Shown here piece after piece: positions 45,219 through 57,491 of a stretch of 64,000 bases of DNA. How positions within the stretch are numbered: the first letter of the stretch is position 1; every line of letters begins with the position of its first letter. The position numbers and the translations under genes are program-made. This stretch comes from Cudoniella acicularis. Lineage: Eukaryota > Ascomycota > Leotiomycetes > Helotiales > Helotiaceae. The stretch spans positions 1 through 64,000 of the forward strand of contig JAAMPI010000006.1 in assembly GCA_013054445.1 (NCBI GenBank), read 5' to 3'. The notes beneath the pieces were generated by a model. The model was given only the letters and a program-made list of their open reading frames with translations. It searched no databases and had not been told where the DNA came from.

Positions 45219-48104
45219 ATGTTCAAGCCTTTCAAACCACCACTTCTCAAGAGCGCGGCGAAGCCAACTTCAGTTGATCTGACAGAATCAGACAAGGAGG
45301 GAGAACTTCATCCACGACCGTCAAAGAAACGCAGATTGATCCATGTTGTTGAAGACAGCCCCCCTCCTTCGAAGGGCCTTCCAGCCAGCTCTTCAGCTGT
45401 AATTGCACCAAGGAAGCCACTGATACCCGTCAAGAACCCAACAGACACAAAGCAATCCGTGGATCAGCTTACAGACGGGCTGGAGGGTTATTATATTGTT
45501 CTATGGCAAGGCAGACCCAAGAATTGGCGTTGGCGAGAGGCTAATTATTTCCCAGGCGAAAATTCACGACCAAAAAGCACAAAACCTGGGATGGAGATGG
45601 CGTTCTTTCGGTATATGGTGGATATGCTCGACTTCAGGGCATATCAGGTCGGGAGATGGGAAGATGCATGTTCAGCGATCCTCTCCTGCCGGGTAGTACC
45701 CTAAGTGTGGGCGGGAAAGATGTTGAAGTCGATTCTATGATAAGCAAAGCCGATTTTTTGGCAGGAAAACCTTTCTTAAAAACAGTGCCCAAGCGCACTT
45801 CGAGCTCTGGTAGCAACAGCAATGCAACTCCCATTGCCCAAACTGCGATTCCAAAAGGAAAGCCTCAAAACCTTGGTCCCAAAAAGGAGGAAACCTCGGA
45901 GATACCCGCCAGAAGCTTTTATGCAGCAACAAACAAGAGCACAGCTATGAAGGCAAAGTTCAAAAACCCACTTTTGTCAACAACTATTATGCCACAAAAA
46001 AAAAGACGGCGCCGCAACACCACGTCATGACCCAAAGGCTCCCGGAGCCCTCGTTATGAAAAGACCAAGTTACTGCCCCAAAGGAAAGGAAATTGTGGAT
46101 GTGGTTGTAGATCCCTTCCTAGGTCAACACCTACGGGATCACCAACGTGAAGGCATTAAATTTCTCTACGAGTGCGTGATGGGAATGGGGGACTTTAATG
46201 GACAAGGCGCCGTTCTGGCCGACGAAATGGGTTTAGGCAAGACCTTACAAACAATCGCCTTGATATGGACGCTTTTGAAACAGAATCCAATCCACGGTTC
46301 GGAAGGAGTTATCAAAAAGGCATTGATCGTCTGCCCTGTGACTCTGATTGTCAACTGGAAGAATGAATTCCGGAAGTGGCTAGGGAACGAGCGAATTGGA
46401 GTCCTTGTGGCTGACAATGATAAGAAGATCCGGCTTACTGATTTTACTCATGGAAAGAGTTACAGTGTAATGGTTATCGGCTATGAAAAGCTCAGATCAG
46501 TTCAGGACGAGTTAAAAAAGGGAGTTGGCATCGACATTGTGATCGCAGACGAAGGTCACCGGCTCAAAACCGCCCAGAACAAATCGGCCCAGGCTATTCG
46601 ATCGCTCAATACGTCCATGCGAATCATCTTGTCAGGTACACCAATACAGAATGATTTGTCCGAGTTCTTCGAAATGGCAGACTTCGTCAATCCAGGACTA
46701 TTGGGGAAATATAATACATTCAAAAAAGAATTCGAAGGTCCCATCATGAGAAGCAGGCAACCTGGAGCTTCTGACAGTGATGTCGAAAAGGGAACAACAC
46801 GAGGTGAAGAGCTAGCATCATTGACTAAGATGTTCATTTTACGACGAACTGCTGAAGTAATCGCGAAATATTTACCGCCCAAAACGGAATACGTTCTTTT
46901 TTGCAATCCAACGCAAGCTCAGGTGGAGGTTTACCACCATGTACTTGCATCACCGATCTTCGGGAAGATGCTAGGAAGCTCTGAATCGTCGCTACAACTC
47001 ATCACTCTTCTGAAGAAGGTCTGCAATGCTCCGAGTTTGTTAGTAAAGCATGACGAGGAGGCTACCCCGAACTCGACTGCTTCTCAGCTACTGGAGATCA
47101 TTCCACCCGACCTGTTACAAAAATCCGCTGTAAAGGCAAGTAGCAAGTTCCGAGTGCTCAACCAGCTCGTCCAATACCTATCTAAACACACGTCCGAGAA
47201 AATTGTATTGGTGTCAAATTACACAGCGACTCTTGATATAATTGGCCAGCAGTTAGCATCGCTCTCTTTACCATTCCTTCGACTGGACGGAAGCACTCCA
47301 AGTGCGAAACGACAGGGACTTGTGGATACATTTAATAAAACTCCCGCATCTAAGAATTTTGCATTCCTCCTCTCAGCTAAATCTGGAGGCTCAGGGTTGA
47401 ATTTGATTGGCGCATCTCGTCTTGTTCTTTTCGACGTTGATTGGAATCCGGCTGTAGACTTGCAAGCAATGGCACGAATCCACCGAGATGGCCAGGAGAG
47501 CCCGGTGAAGATTTATCGATTTTTGATGGCGGGCGGCATGGATGAAAAGATTTTCCAGCGTCAGGTCACTAAGCTAGGGCTTGCGGACAGTGTTGTAGAT
47601 GGGAAGAAGAATGAAGCTAGCTTCTCACCAGAAGAGCTAAGGGACTTATTCAGACTTGAAGTCAATCCTGGATGTCAAACGCACGACCTTCTGGCCTGCG
47701 AGTGCAAAGGTGTGGGCGCCGACCTCATACCTCCAGCAAGCATCCCAGAGGTTGAGGAGGTCCTGGGGAGTGAGGACGAGGATAGCGATGATGACATATT
47801 GTTCCCAATAAACCCGGCCCTAGTACCTGTTCTAGCTACCAAAGCCAACGTTGCAGCGATTGAGAAGAGGATAGCCGACAGCGAGCGAGAGAAGCGACTG
47901 AAGAAGGCAAAGGGCAAGATGCAGGCATTGATGCAGTATCGGCACATTGATACTTCAATTTTTAGGGGCGACACCGAAGATGTCTTTGGCTATGAGCTTG
48001 AAGGCGTCAAAGATATAAAGAAGGTTATAGATGATAATGCGCTGGTAGATATACTTATGGGAAACGGCTGCAAGATAAACTATGTATTTGCAAAGAAGGG
48101 TTAA
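45219..48104 (+). CDS. RDH54: DNA repair translocase RDH54/TID1 (RAD54B-like), with a 1-bp frameshift
   Basis: A Swi2/Snf2 translocase that moves on dsDNA, helps Rad51/Dmc1 strand exchange and strips recombinase from chromatin; nuclear. Exon 1 is 45219-45505 and exon 2 45556-48104; the intron has a GC donor (GCAAGG...CCCAG, 50 bp), and only this junction restores IVLWRKFTTKKHKTWDGDG. Downstream come LLPGSTLSVGGKDVEVDS, VVVDPFLGQHLRDHQREG, helicase motif I DEMGLGKT, motif II DEGHRL, motif III SGTPIQNDLSEF and motif VI MARIHRDGQ. One defect: a 9-base A run at 45996-46004 breaks the frame between LLSTTIMPQKK and DGAATPRHDPKAPGALVMKR; 8 A restores it and gives 944 residues. RAD54 itself is excluded by the N-terminal WRKFTTKK block and the family's spacing. 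Confidence 0.9.
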
Positions 48105-48853
48105 TGGCTTTTGGGGGCATATAGCGTCGGCGCTTAGAGATGGGAATGAAGATATCACCGGGAAGATGGGTAGATATAGATATACGGTACTGTACTGCGA
48201 CGAGCTTGGCTTTTTGAAAGTCCTTGCCTAGGTATTATTACAACAGTTTACAGTGAATAAACATTGACTAATACTAATTAATGTCTATGGCTCGCTCAAG
48301 ACTTGAAACCATGGAATTTGAGTTGGGCAAAGCTGTTTGGCAGATCTGGCCTGAGTGAGTGTGAACTTGTGTAGAGAATAAGGGGATGATCCTCAAAGAG
48401 CTGGCGTAGAGGCAGCTTATGAGTCAAATAGAAGCTTTCCTAACTTCTGTCACTTTCTAAGACCTCCTTGCGCTCAAGGCTAGGTAAGACTGAGAGACTG
48501 TCTTGACCGAGGGGGCGGAGGAGAAGTGGGGCTAAACGTCTATTTAAGGTCCGAAAGGGTTTAGCGAGCCCGGGCAGCGCAGTGCAGGCCATTGACCCCT
48601 GTCCAGAATCTTGGAGAAGCCACGATGCCGCAACCTCTAGCATTCATACTTTAATCCTGTCTTGTGGCCTTTCTTTCTTTAACATCCAAGCTCGCCTCCC
48701 ATCGCGTCCCCCCCGTCTTTTTTACAATACGATCGATATCACCATTAAGTCTTGACAGAGTGTTTCTTTTAAACCCTGGTGCCACTACATCAACCAGCTT
48801 GCGCGCAAGCATTTCTTGACTCTCTCGGTCGTCAAGACTAGATTGTCGTCAAG
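48105..48853. other. Intergenic, promoter of SEC63
   Basis: 3' flank of RDH54 and 5' region of SEC63. Positions 48660-48850 are CT-rich and probably contain the SEC63 core promoter and leader. No gene or RNA seen. Confidence 0.5.
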
Positions 48854-51107
48854 ATGAGTGGCACTGACTACTCATACGATGAGCAGGTGGGTAACCGCAT
48901 CTATCTGGATTCTGGAATATGTTAACATGTCCAGGGCCAATTCTTCCCAATTTTCATCCTCACTGTTGTTGGAATAGTCACAATTCCCTTGACATACAGT
49001 GTCCTCAAACCGAGTTCGGATCCTGGTGCTACGGCTCCTCGAATAAAGTCGGATTACAGGCCAGAACATGCTGATCTGATCGACACACAGCGGAAGGCAC
49101 AGCGGAGAAAGGACCGTCGCCTGAAGCGCATAATTACCGTGGTGGCAGGATGGGCGATTATGGCCTTCATGGCCTACCTCATTGTCGTCACTGCGCGAAC
49201 AATACCAAAGATTTGGAATCCGTATGATATTTTGGGAATCTCAGATGTACGGTCTTTTTTGTCTCGAAAATGTTGCGGGATTCTAGCTAACCACTCGATA
49301 GTCTGCCAGTGAAAGGGAAATCAAATCTCACTACAGAAAATTGTCACTCAAATTCCACCCCGACAAAATCAGACCAGACCCGGCCAAGAACCAGACACTA
49401 GAATCGCTGAATGACTATTACGTCGAACTCACAAAGGCCTACAAAGCACTCACAGACGAGGAAATCAGGAACAATTTTATACAATTTGGACATCCAGATG
49501 GCAAGCAAAGCTTCAGCATCGGCATTGCCCTCCCAAAATTCATCATCACTGACGGGAACGGAAAATATGTCATTCTCGTGTATGCAGCCCTTTTGGGTGT
49601 CTTGTTGCCATATTTAGTTGGAAGCTGGTGGTACGGCACACAGAGGATGTCAAAGGAGAAGGTCTTGATCGAGAGCGCCAATAATCTGTTCAGAGAATAC
49701 GATGAGGCTATCACCGAAGGCGGTATCATCAGCGCACTCAGCACCGGCGTGGAATTCCAGCAGTCTTTGAAAGGGGAGAAGGCGGAATCAGGTCTCGGGA
49801 AGCTTGAATCTAGAATTCTTGCCGAGGGTACAGCTTCTACCCACGCTGGTGGTTTGTCTGCAAAGGACGTGATGAAATTAGAAGATTTGGATGGTGGCGT
49901 TCGGAGAAAGGCACTTGCGCTTCTTTGGGCATATCTTGGTCGTGTGGACCTTGATGACCCCGCACTCGATCAAGCAAAATTAGAAGCAGCACCTATCGCT
50001 CACGCTCTTAATTCATCCTTTACAGCAATTGCTCTCGCCTTTGGTACCACGGCTCCAATTCTCGCCTCGTACCTTACCGCTCAGAACCTGATGCAGGCCA
50101 TACCGCCTGGAGCATCCCCGTTACTCCAACTTCCTCACTTTACACCTGCTATCGCCAAAGCTGTCGAAGGCGACTCGAAAACCCACCTGACATTACAACA
50201 GTACATGGACCTTCCTGAATCATACCGAAAAAGATTATCCGTCGGAAAAGGCCTCCTGACTGAACCTCAATACCAAACAGCAGTCAAAGTGGCTAGGCAG
50301 CTACCGCGCTTACAAGTTGAGAAGGGATTCTTCAAGGTCACTGGCGAGAAATTCATTATCCCTAGCTCGTTGGTATCAATGGTCGTGAAAGGCAGATTCA
50401 TCCCTCCTGGAAGCGAAAATGTTCCCGAAATTAATGAGCTTGACCTGGAAGACATTGATCCGGAGGAAGATGATCTCGATGCAATTCTGGGTCGACCGAA
50501 GAAGGCAGGCAAGGGCCAGAAACAACCAGCTGACGACAAACCTGTGCAACCACCTCTCGCATACGCTCCTTATTTTACCCGAGATTACTCCCCTAGATGG
50601 CACGTGTTCTTAACCGACAGCAAGCAAGGCAAAATTGCTGTACCCCCTTTCACATTTACCACATTTGACAAACCTATCTATGACGAGAATGGAAAACCTA
50701 CTTTCAATATGCAAACGCTGAAGGCACAATTTCAGGCCCCACCACAAGCAGGTCACTACACATTCGTCATGCATTTGATCTGTGATTCCTACATTGGATT
50801 TGACACAAAGATGGAGGTTACTCTGGTTGTGGAAGACGCAAGCAAAGCGGATGAATTCGAAGCAGAAGATGATATTAGTGAGCCTGATGAAGGTATGATA
50901 TTACAATTTTAATAAACGCAAAGAACATAACTGACATTTTATTTAGATTCATTAGCAGGACAAATGCATGCTCTCAAGACGGGAGCTCCACCACCAGCCA
51001 AGAAAAAGAAGAAGCCAGTAGATGAGGAGTCAAGTGAGGAAGAGAGTAATACAGAAGAAGAAGTTGATGATACTAGTGAGACTGACACAGATACTGATGA
51101 GGAATGA
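48854..51107 (+). CDS. SEC63: ER protein-translocation protein SEC63
   Basis: An ER membrane J-protein that recruits the luminal Hsp70 (Kar2/BiP) to the Sec61 translocon for post-translational import. Four exons: 48854-48886, 48935-49246, 49302-50892, 50947-51107; 698 residues. Three membrane segments are visible: FPIFILTVVGIVTIPLTY, VAGWAIMAFMAYLIVV and VILVYAALLGVLLPYLVGS. The luminal J domain lies between the second and third and has its FHPDK signature (HPD). After the third segment comes the cytosolic Sec63/Brl domain with VEKGFFKVTGEKFIIPSSLV. The C-terminus is acidic (EDDISEPDE, EESSEEESN), the region that in yeast is phosphorylated and binds Sec62. The first exon is only 11 codons, MSGTDYSYDEQ. 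All intron phases agree. Confidence 0.96.
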
Positions 51108-51389
51108 GCGGCTTGATTTGATACTCGGATTTTTTATCGGGAGCACATGGGTGTAAAATAGGAAGCATTTGGGCTGGCGTCGTACACAATCTGTGCATAA
51201 GGATCCATACAATGAAGCCATAAAAGGCCATAAAAGGATATGCCTATGGGTTTGGCCTCTGTAGCACCGAGAATAAATTTGATTTCCATTGAACCAAAAG
51301 CCGCGCACCTTATTGAGACTGCACTCGAGTCTGCTTTGAAACTCCCGACGCCTACAACTTTTGTACATAGCTTTTTGACCCCAGAGAGC

Positions 51390-53336
51390 TCAACATATTC
51401 TTATCCCACAAACATCCACATTCCGCCCTTCGATGTGTGCTCTTCTTCCGAAATATTCCTGTGCAACATCTTCAATGAATTGATGGTCGGTAGAACTCCA
51501 GATGTCTAAACCCATCCGCTCAACATCTGTGCTACTAATGTACACAGCCGGCCCATTGTGATCATCGTCCTGCGAGCCATCCCCTCGACTCTGCAATGGT
51601 TGAAGATCATCTTCCCTCTCATCATCCGAGTCCGTAGCGTCTACAATATCGCTCAGTGTGGTAAGTACTTGTGTTGTAAGTCTATGGAAGTACGCAATAA
51701 TTGCCATCTCCTGCTTGGCGTTTCCATCTTCCCCGGCCGTTTTCGTTCCAAGGGAGACAGTTGATTGTGAGCGGGGTCTCATGGGCGTTTGTGGAGTGGT
51801 AGGTGAGATTGCAAGACCGGATAAAAGGGCAGCGTCCGCTTCAGACTCTTCTTCTGAGTGTACGCGTTGTTCACCAGCCGATGCCCACCACATAAATCCT
51901 GAGTATGCAAGAGCTGCCCAGGATAGAGGCTCAATTATGTCGTCGGTATCTGGCAGGTCAAGCATCGGGTTGTGGGCAGGTGCGGATGTACCTGAAGAAC
52001 TGGCACGCCGGGTTTCGGATTCTTGACCTTCAGTGCTTCCGCGCCTAGCTGATGGGCTGCTTGAAGGCGACACATGCCTTGAAAGGCCCCATCTGAGGGC
52101 CTTATAACGGCGCAAGTCTCTTTGTGTGGCTCTCATCTCTATGCCTTGGGGTGACTCTACTTTTGGCCACACTTTTTCAGCAGCGTTTTCCGAATATTGG
52201 GGTGGCATAGTAATGAGGACGTCGTAGAGTTTGCTTTTCATAGCGAGAATGCTGTCGGTGGTACATGCAATCCACCCACATCCGGTCTCATCCCTGCCTT
52301 CTGATATTTCGGATCCTAGTGTAGCTGCCGCGGCTTTTGCGATTCTTAAATCTTCTTCTAAGAGCGGGATATCGTGCACGCCAATAGAGAACAGGGGACG
52401 TAATCGTTGAGGAGGAGCAGTGGATGCAAGAAGGTCGCTCACGGCGAGGGGTATATTTGAAAGCACGGAAATGTCATATACTACATGAATGTTAGTTTTG
52501 CGGTACAACAAGTGAAACAAACTATTTGCAGACCAAAATTACAAGTCTCCTGAACAGGCGCGTGTGCTGTGATGAGTATCCTTTTGCGCAGAAGGGCCGC
52601 GCGATGTATGGGAAATATTAATGGGCCAAAGGTCTCCAAAAGGTTAGGTAGACTCCAAGCAGGATGATATGCAGAGAGATGTTGGCCGGGAGGGAGCAAG
52701 GCCGCACCATCCGAAGCAGATCGATTTCTGCTATGCCCTTTGGCCTTTCCAGGCGCATTTCGAATGGGCTTGAACTGTATGCTAGTAGGGGATTCTATCG
52801 ATTCCGTCTCTATGCTGGGCGTTGCACCACGGGTCTTATTCTCCTCCCAGAAGTGTTCGAGAACCTCAGTCTGCGTCGTGTTATGAATGAGTATCCTGCC
52901 TCGAATCAGTATTTCGCGGAGCATCTGGGATTCGGAAACCATACCCTGCCAGCTCCTTGAGCTTCTCAGCATGTTTCCAACTTCTGCCCAGTCTTCCATA
53001 GCTCAAAGGGACCATGATTCCAACCGCCATCATTCGGGCATTTCTCGACTCCTCATCCGCCGGCGCATTGATAAATGCGCTGAGCCCGGCATGATTATCG
53101 TGGACAAAGTATATCAAGTCCTCTTTGACGGTATGTAGCCCCGAAGGTAGACTCTTGTATTCCACCACACCTTCAAGCTCGACGCCGGGTAGTGATCGCT
53201 TCCATCCAATGGTGTAGCCAGCCTTGATGTCAAAATATATTAGGAAGAGCGCCGAGATAGGAGGGAAGTCAGGGTTGGTATGAGGGCTAGGAAGGTCAAG
53301 ATTCAGCGGCCCTTGGCCTCGTCGGATGGCGGCCAT
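51390..53336 (-). CDS. DENN-domain protein, LCHN/DENND11-like (DUF4484)
   Basis: DENN proteins are mostly Rab regulators or GEFs in vesicle traffic; this subfamily has no settled role in fungi. Three exons: 52945-53336, 52534-52895, 51390-52480, with introns of 49 and 53 bp. The product is 614 residues. The N-terminus has FPPISALFLIYFDIKAGYTI, then GIMVPLSYGRLGRSWKHAEK and, after the first junction, EVLEHFWEENK. The middle part includes LLRKRILITAHAPVQETCNF joined to VYDISVLSNIPLAVSDLL. The C-terminal part contains a Ser-rich insert (HVSPSSSPSARRGSTEG) and ends in the folded block YISSTDVERMGLDIWSSTD. No membrane segment. The second donor (GTCTGC) is weak but gives the right phase and a family-like junction. 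Convergent with SEC63. Confidence 0.82.
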
Positions 53337-55486
53337 GGTGCTGCATGCATAACAATTGGGCCTCGCGAGATGTTGTCGTTGATATCGAGTTCAAGCACGA
53401 GTGTGGGGCAGTCTGTTCTTGGGCTTGGGGAGCACGAGGGATCCTGGCAGGTTTCGCGAACTTCAAAGGTGTCCTGCAGCGGTGGCTTCGGGAATTCCAA
53501 CCTCCTAAAAACATTCAAATATTTACTTTTTGATGCCGGCACGCTCGGAATCAACAGCAACCATCGGCTTTCGATTTCACGTCGGACATCATTCTTGTTT
53601 TTATTTTCATCTAGTTGGTTTTCTGCTTTGGCTCTCGATTTCGTAAAACAACGTGAACGACAGAAATACAGTTCAAGAGCGCGGTTACATGCAAGGGTCA
53701 CAACGACAGTGTTTTCGTTCCGTCCCTTGTTACGATTTGTGGGAAGAACTGCCCTCTTTTAGACTACTCTTTGCCCCATGAGTTTCTCAGGTGTCTCGAA
53801 CCAGAGCGCATCTTCAGACTCATGCGGCTACCAAGATAGCAATTTCCGGACTGACCACACACCAAAGGCATTGGGTCCACACACACATACACATTAAGAA
53901 TAATTTTCTGTTCTTTTTTGATTGAAAGTGCCTATGTAGCCAAGAACAACATCTGGAAATTGGGTGTTCTCCTGAAGGTACCAACACGAAAGCACGAGCT
54001 TAACTAGCTACCCGTAAGGGCTATAACTAACCTTTCAGGCAAAGCACTCCATCTGATACTTTCGGAGCGCCGTCAGGAGAGTGAAGGCCAAAGAGCTTCT
54101 AAATGCTCACAGTACAATAGCGGCTCACACACGCTAAAATAATTTGTTCATCTTCGCCTTGATAATCACGGTTCATCTTCCACCCCACGAGGTCACAAAG
54201 TTGAATGATTTGGCTACTGTGCTATTTTAACGCTAGTTTCAATTAAGCCATCAATCGTATTCAGCACTCACCGAAACTCCAACGGGTTATCTAAGTTAAT
54301 GATATGATGTACAGATATCCCCTCAACCGGAAAACGGTCTGTGCCGAACACACACCCACAACACTTCAACGAATAAATAGTGTGATACTCTGAGATGCTT
54401 TTACAGAGAAAGAAGTGCAATTGAAATCGTATTTCCCTCGATTCTAGCCATTTGGTAGCCTTTTGAGTTGGTGGTTATTTGATAACTTTGAAGTGTTGTG
54501 CGTTATTTGGCAAACTTATGCCGGCCGGCACACAATCCAAAATACAATAGTAGAGACCGCACAATAGAGGCGAAAAGAAAGCAATAGGTACCAAAGCTCG
54601 TTCAAAAGGCAGGGGCGAGAGGGGAGGGGTGAGGGGAAAACTCATCCCGTATCAGTGAGCGCATGATGGAGGAAGGCGCTCTAGGAAGGCAGCATTGCCA
54701 CACTTTAGATTTGCCTTGATTCGTCTTAATTTGCTTGCAACAAATTAACATTCATGCGAGGCCACCAATTGCTCCACAAAACAAACGGTTTCCAAGACGC
54801 GAGTTTCCCCAAAGTGTCATGGGCATTCCAATGCAAACGCAAAAGCCATACTGCTGCTCAATATATAATTAAAAGGTATACCCTTTTTTACAGATTCACG
54901 GTCCAGATAATAATCAATATCTAAAAGACCAACTGTTCTTGGCTACTATAAGTGAATTGATTCTTAAAGAACCTTTCAAATATAAACAACGATTGAAATC
55001 ATCATAAATACTTAATATCTTCTACAACTGTGTATCAGACTTGAATGCCTGAATCATTATCATTGTTCTTGAAAATTCTCTGGTACAATGAGGCTCTCGC
55101 GTATAGCCCAGCACATTTAACGCCTTGACGCAAAGATGGCTCTGTTCTGGAGGTAAGACAACCCGCAAGAACAATCGCTCCATTTGAGCCTGTTCTAACT
55201 CAAGACAGGCAACCCAAATGTACATACATCAGGAGATTTACTAGGAGCTTGTCCCTTGGCTAGCCTGCACTTCATGAATGCATTTCCCAAAGGCTCACTG
55301 CTATTGGGTGTAGATCAGAAAAGCACCCGAAATTCTGCCAGCCTCTCGGTTCGAAAATACAGGCAAGTATCTCAACAGACACTCGAGGTCAAATTAGACA
55401 TCTGAGTCTTTACCAACGTCAAAGTCTCTGCCAGCCTCGAGGTTGCTCTCCTACGTCGAATACATCAGCGCACCCAAAAAATCAGA
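53337..55486. other. Long gene-free region
   Basis: 2.1 kb upstream of both the DENN gene and the first 2EXR gene. Open frames near 53280-53760 overlap the DENN start region and lack family resemblance. No RNA gene, repeat unit or transposon could be recognised. Confidence 0.5.
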
Positions 55487-56257
55487 ATGAGTTCGACCAC
55501 TCCACCTACGGGTGTCCAGCTTCCCCGATTTGAACGACTGCCCACGGAGATAAGACTGTTAATATGGAGAACGGCAAGACGACAGCAACCACAACGAATA
55601 GTGGAGATTTCTTTTGAGAGAACTATTGGGCATATTATTTCTTTGATACCAGCTCCAGCCTTGCTAGGAGTGTGCAGAGAATCCCGTGGCGAGCTATACC
55701 AGAGCTATTCTAGACTCCCAACAGCTCCTAGAGCACCTATCATATTTGTCGACTTGGAGAGAGACATGGTTTTTGTTCGGGAGGATAGACAAGGAATATT
55801 GGCAAGTCAGAATCTGCTTTTGCGAAATATATTCGGCACTAGCTTGGTCACAACCGTCTGGGATATGTCTGGCGTCAAGAATTTGGCTCTTGACTATTGG
55901 GTGGTGGAAAGAGTTGTCAACGATTTTGAACCACTTCGACAACTCCGGAACCTCCAAACATTTACTATAATCCTCGCGAGCAATGCCTCGCAAATAAACC
56001 AAAATACTACTCCCACACAACACTTCAGCTACGACGGAAACAGCGTGAACGATCTTACCAATGTCGGATTCCGAAGGGCAGACATCCAGATGGCCGTCCA
56101 AGATTTTTGGCGGGTCGGAAATAATCCGGGAGCTCTTGCGTTCGCTGTCTGGAATACCGTCGCATTCCAGATCGATGCCGAAGTCAATTTCCAGTTAACA
56201 ATTGACAACAACTGGAGAGTACCGGCCCACGACGTGGTTGCATACGGCCCATTCTGA
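55487..56257 (+). CDS. 2EXR-domain protein
   Basis: Single-exon protein of 256 residues. The N-terminal motif FERLPTEIRLLIWRTA, followed by ALLGVCRESRGELY and a later FVDLERDMVFV strand, is the hallmark of the fungal 2EXR domain. This family has expanded in Pezizomycotina and its function is unknown. The last 90 residues hold NVGFRRADIQMAVQDFW. No signal peptide or membrane segment. A related gene lies 1.2 kb downstream in the same orientation, suggesting tandem duplication. Start chosen as the only ATG before the domain. Confidence 0.85.
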   Translation: MSSTTPPTGVQLPRFERLPTEIRLLIWRTARRQQPQRIVEISFERTIGHIISLIPAPALLGVCRESRGELYQSYSRLPTAPRAPIIFVDLERDMVFVREDRQGILASQNLLLRNIFGTSLVTTVWDMSGVKNLALDYWVVERVVNDFEPLRQLRNLQTFTIILASNASQINQNTTPTQHFSYDGNSVNDLTNVGFRRADIQMAVQDFWRVGNNPGALAFAVWNTVAFQIDAEVNFQLTIDNNWRVPAHDVVAYGPF

Positions 56258-57491
56258 AGGGAAGAGTCTTGGTGGAAGAGAAGGTATTGGTGGAGGAACG
56301 AGTTTTAGTGAAGGAACAAACCTAGTTGGGATAATGTAATTGTATTGAAGTCGTCTGAATGCTGGTTGGCAGCGCCACGAAATAATTAAGAGTCAGGTTT
56401 TGGAGTGTCTTCGCTTAGCAAGAGACTGAAAGTGCTATTTTTCATGAAGTGTTCAGTGATACGTTCATTCATCCCCCATTTACAATTTTCCTGTTGTGGA
56501 CGGAAGGAAGGTGCCACCCCATTCGCGTACTCGTGTTTTGCCCGGGCACTTTTCCAGAACAAAGTTTTTTTTGCATCGAGCACAGAGTGTATCCATTTTC
56601 AGCCTCTGTTTGGGACCATGCAAATATTGCAGCTAGTGTCACACTCTTCTCCTGTTACCAAACCTCCTGTTCTCAGTACGACAACAACATTACAACTCCA
56701 GGTCGTCCTATTTCGCAGCCCTTACTATCACACTCCGAAAGAAAGAAAAAGAATTGCGACCACTGGCACAATTTTTCTCCCGATTTCTGTATGGTATCGT
56801 CGATTACTGCTAGCCGACAGATCGCTCCACACTCACACACTCTCTAGGTCTACAGATACATATTTTCTCATCTCGCCAGAACACATGCTCTCAAAACAAT
56901 CTCAACTCCTGGCCGGTAGCTGCGCAAACCTTCTTATCACAAGGAAGAATTGCGAAAACTTATACCATCTTCTCAAATATTATTAGTAGCAGCTGTCGGT
57001 TGGGAAGCGCCCAACTATCGACCTTCCCTTGGGTCTTCGGGCGCCCCTTTTCTCATCTCGCTAAAACGCGTGCGTCCTAGACAACAACTTCGAATATTTG
57101 ACTGCGCATCCCTCTCTATCAAAAAGAACAAACTATAACTGTTTGGGTCTTCCAGAATGAAATGCCTATTCCCATTAGGTAGTAAAATGTCTAGATCAGA
57201 GGAAATTTCAACAGATAGACGAGATTTTCACAACGGCCTTATAGGTATTGCCTACACCCTTTATCTGAACAAAGTCTCGGTTATGTGTAGTAGCGTGACT
57301 CGAGGGGTGCATAGGAATAACAGGGGTGTGTCTCGAGCTTCGAGTGAGTTTTTGTGCAGTAGATATCAAAGTCACTGAGCAAAATTCTCACCCTCAAGCA
57401 ACCTACCAGATTCGTATTCGCACCACCATTAGAAGAAAAAATCCTCTTAATATCCTATAAATCAACAAAAATCAAGAATCCATCAGACAAA
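56258..57491. other. Gene-free spacer between 2EXR genes
   Basis: Pyrimidine-rich in its middle part. A 193-residue open frame at 56405-56986 is Cys/Phe/Ser-rich, has no family look and is rejected. Probably promoter and leader of the second 2EXR gene. Confidence 0.5.

Noticed and set aside
48440..48643. Possible structured RNA in the SEC63 upstream region
   Set aside because: GC-rich stretch only; no tRNA or snoRNA boxes could be found.
53280..53762. 160-residue plus-strand frame overlapping the DENN gene start
   Set aside because: Overlaps conserved coding sequence on the other strand and shows no family features.
56405..56986. 193-residue plus-strand frame between the 2EXR genes
   Set aside because: Composition reflects pyrimidine-rich DNA; no signal peptide or domain could be recognised.
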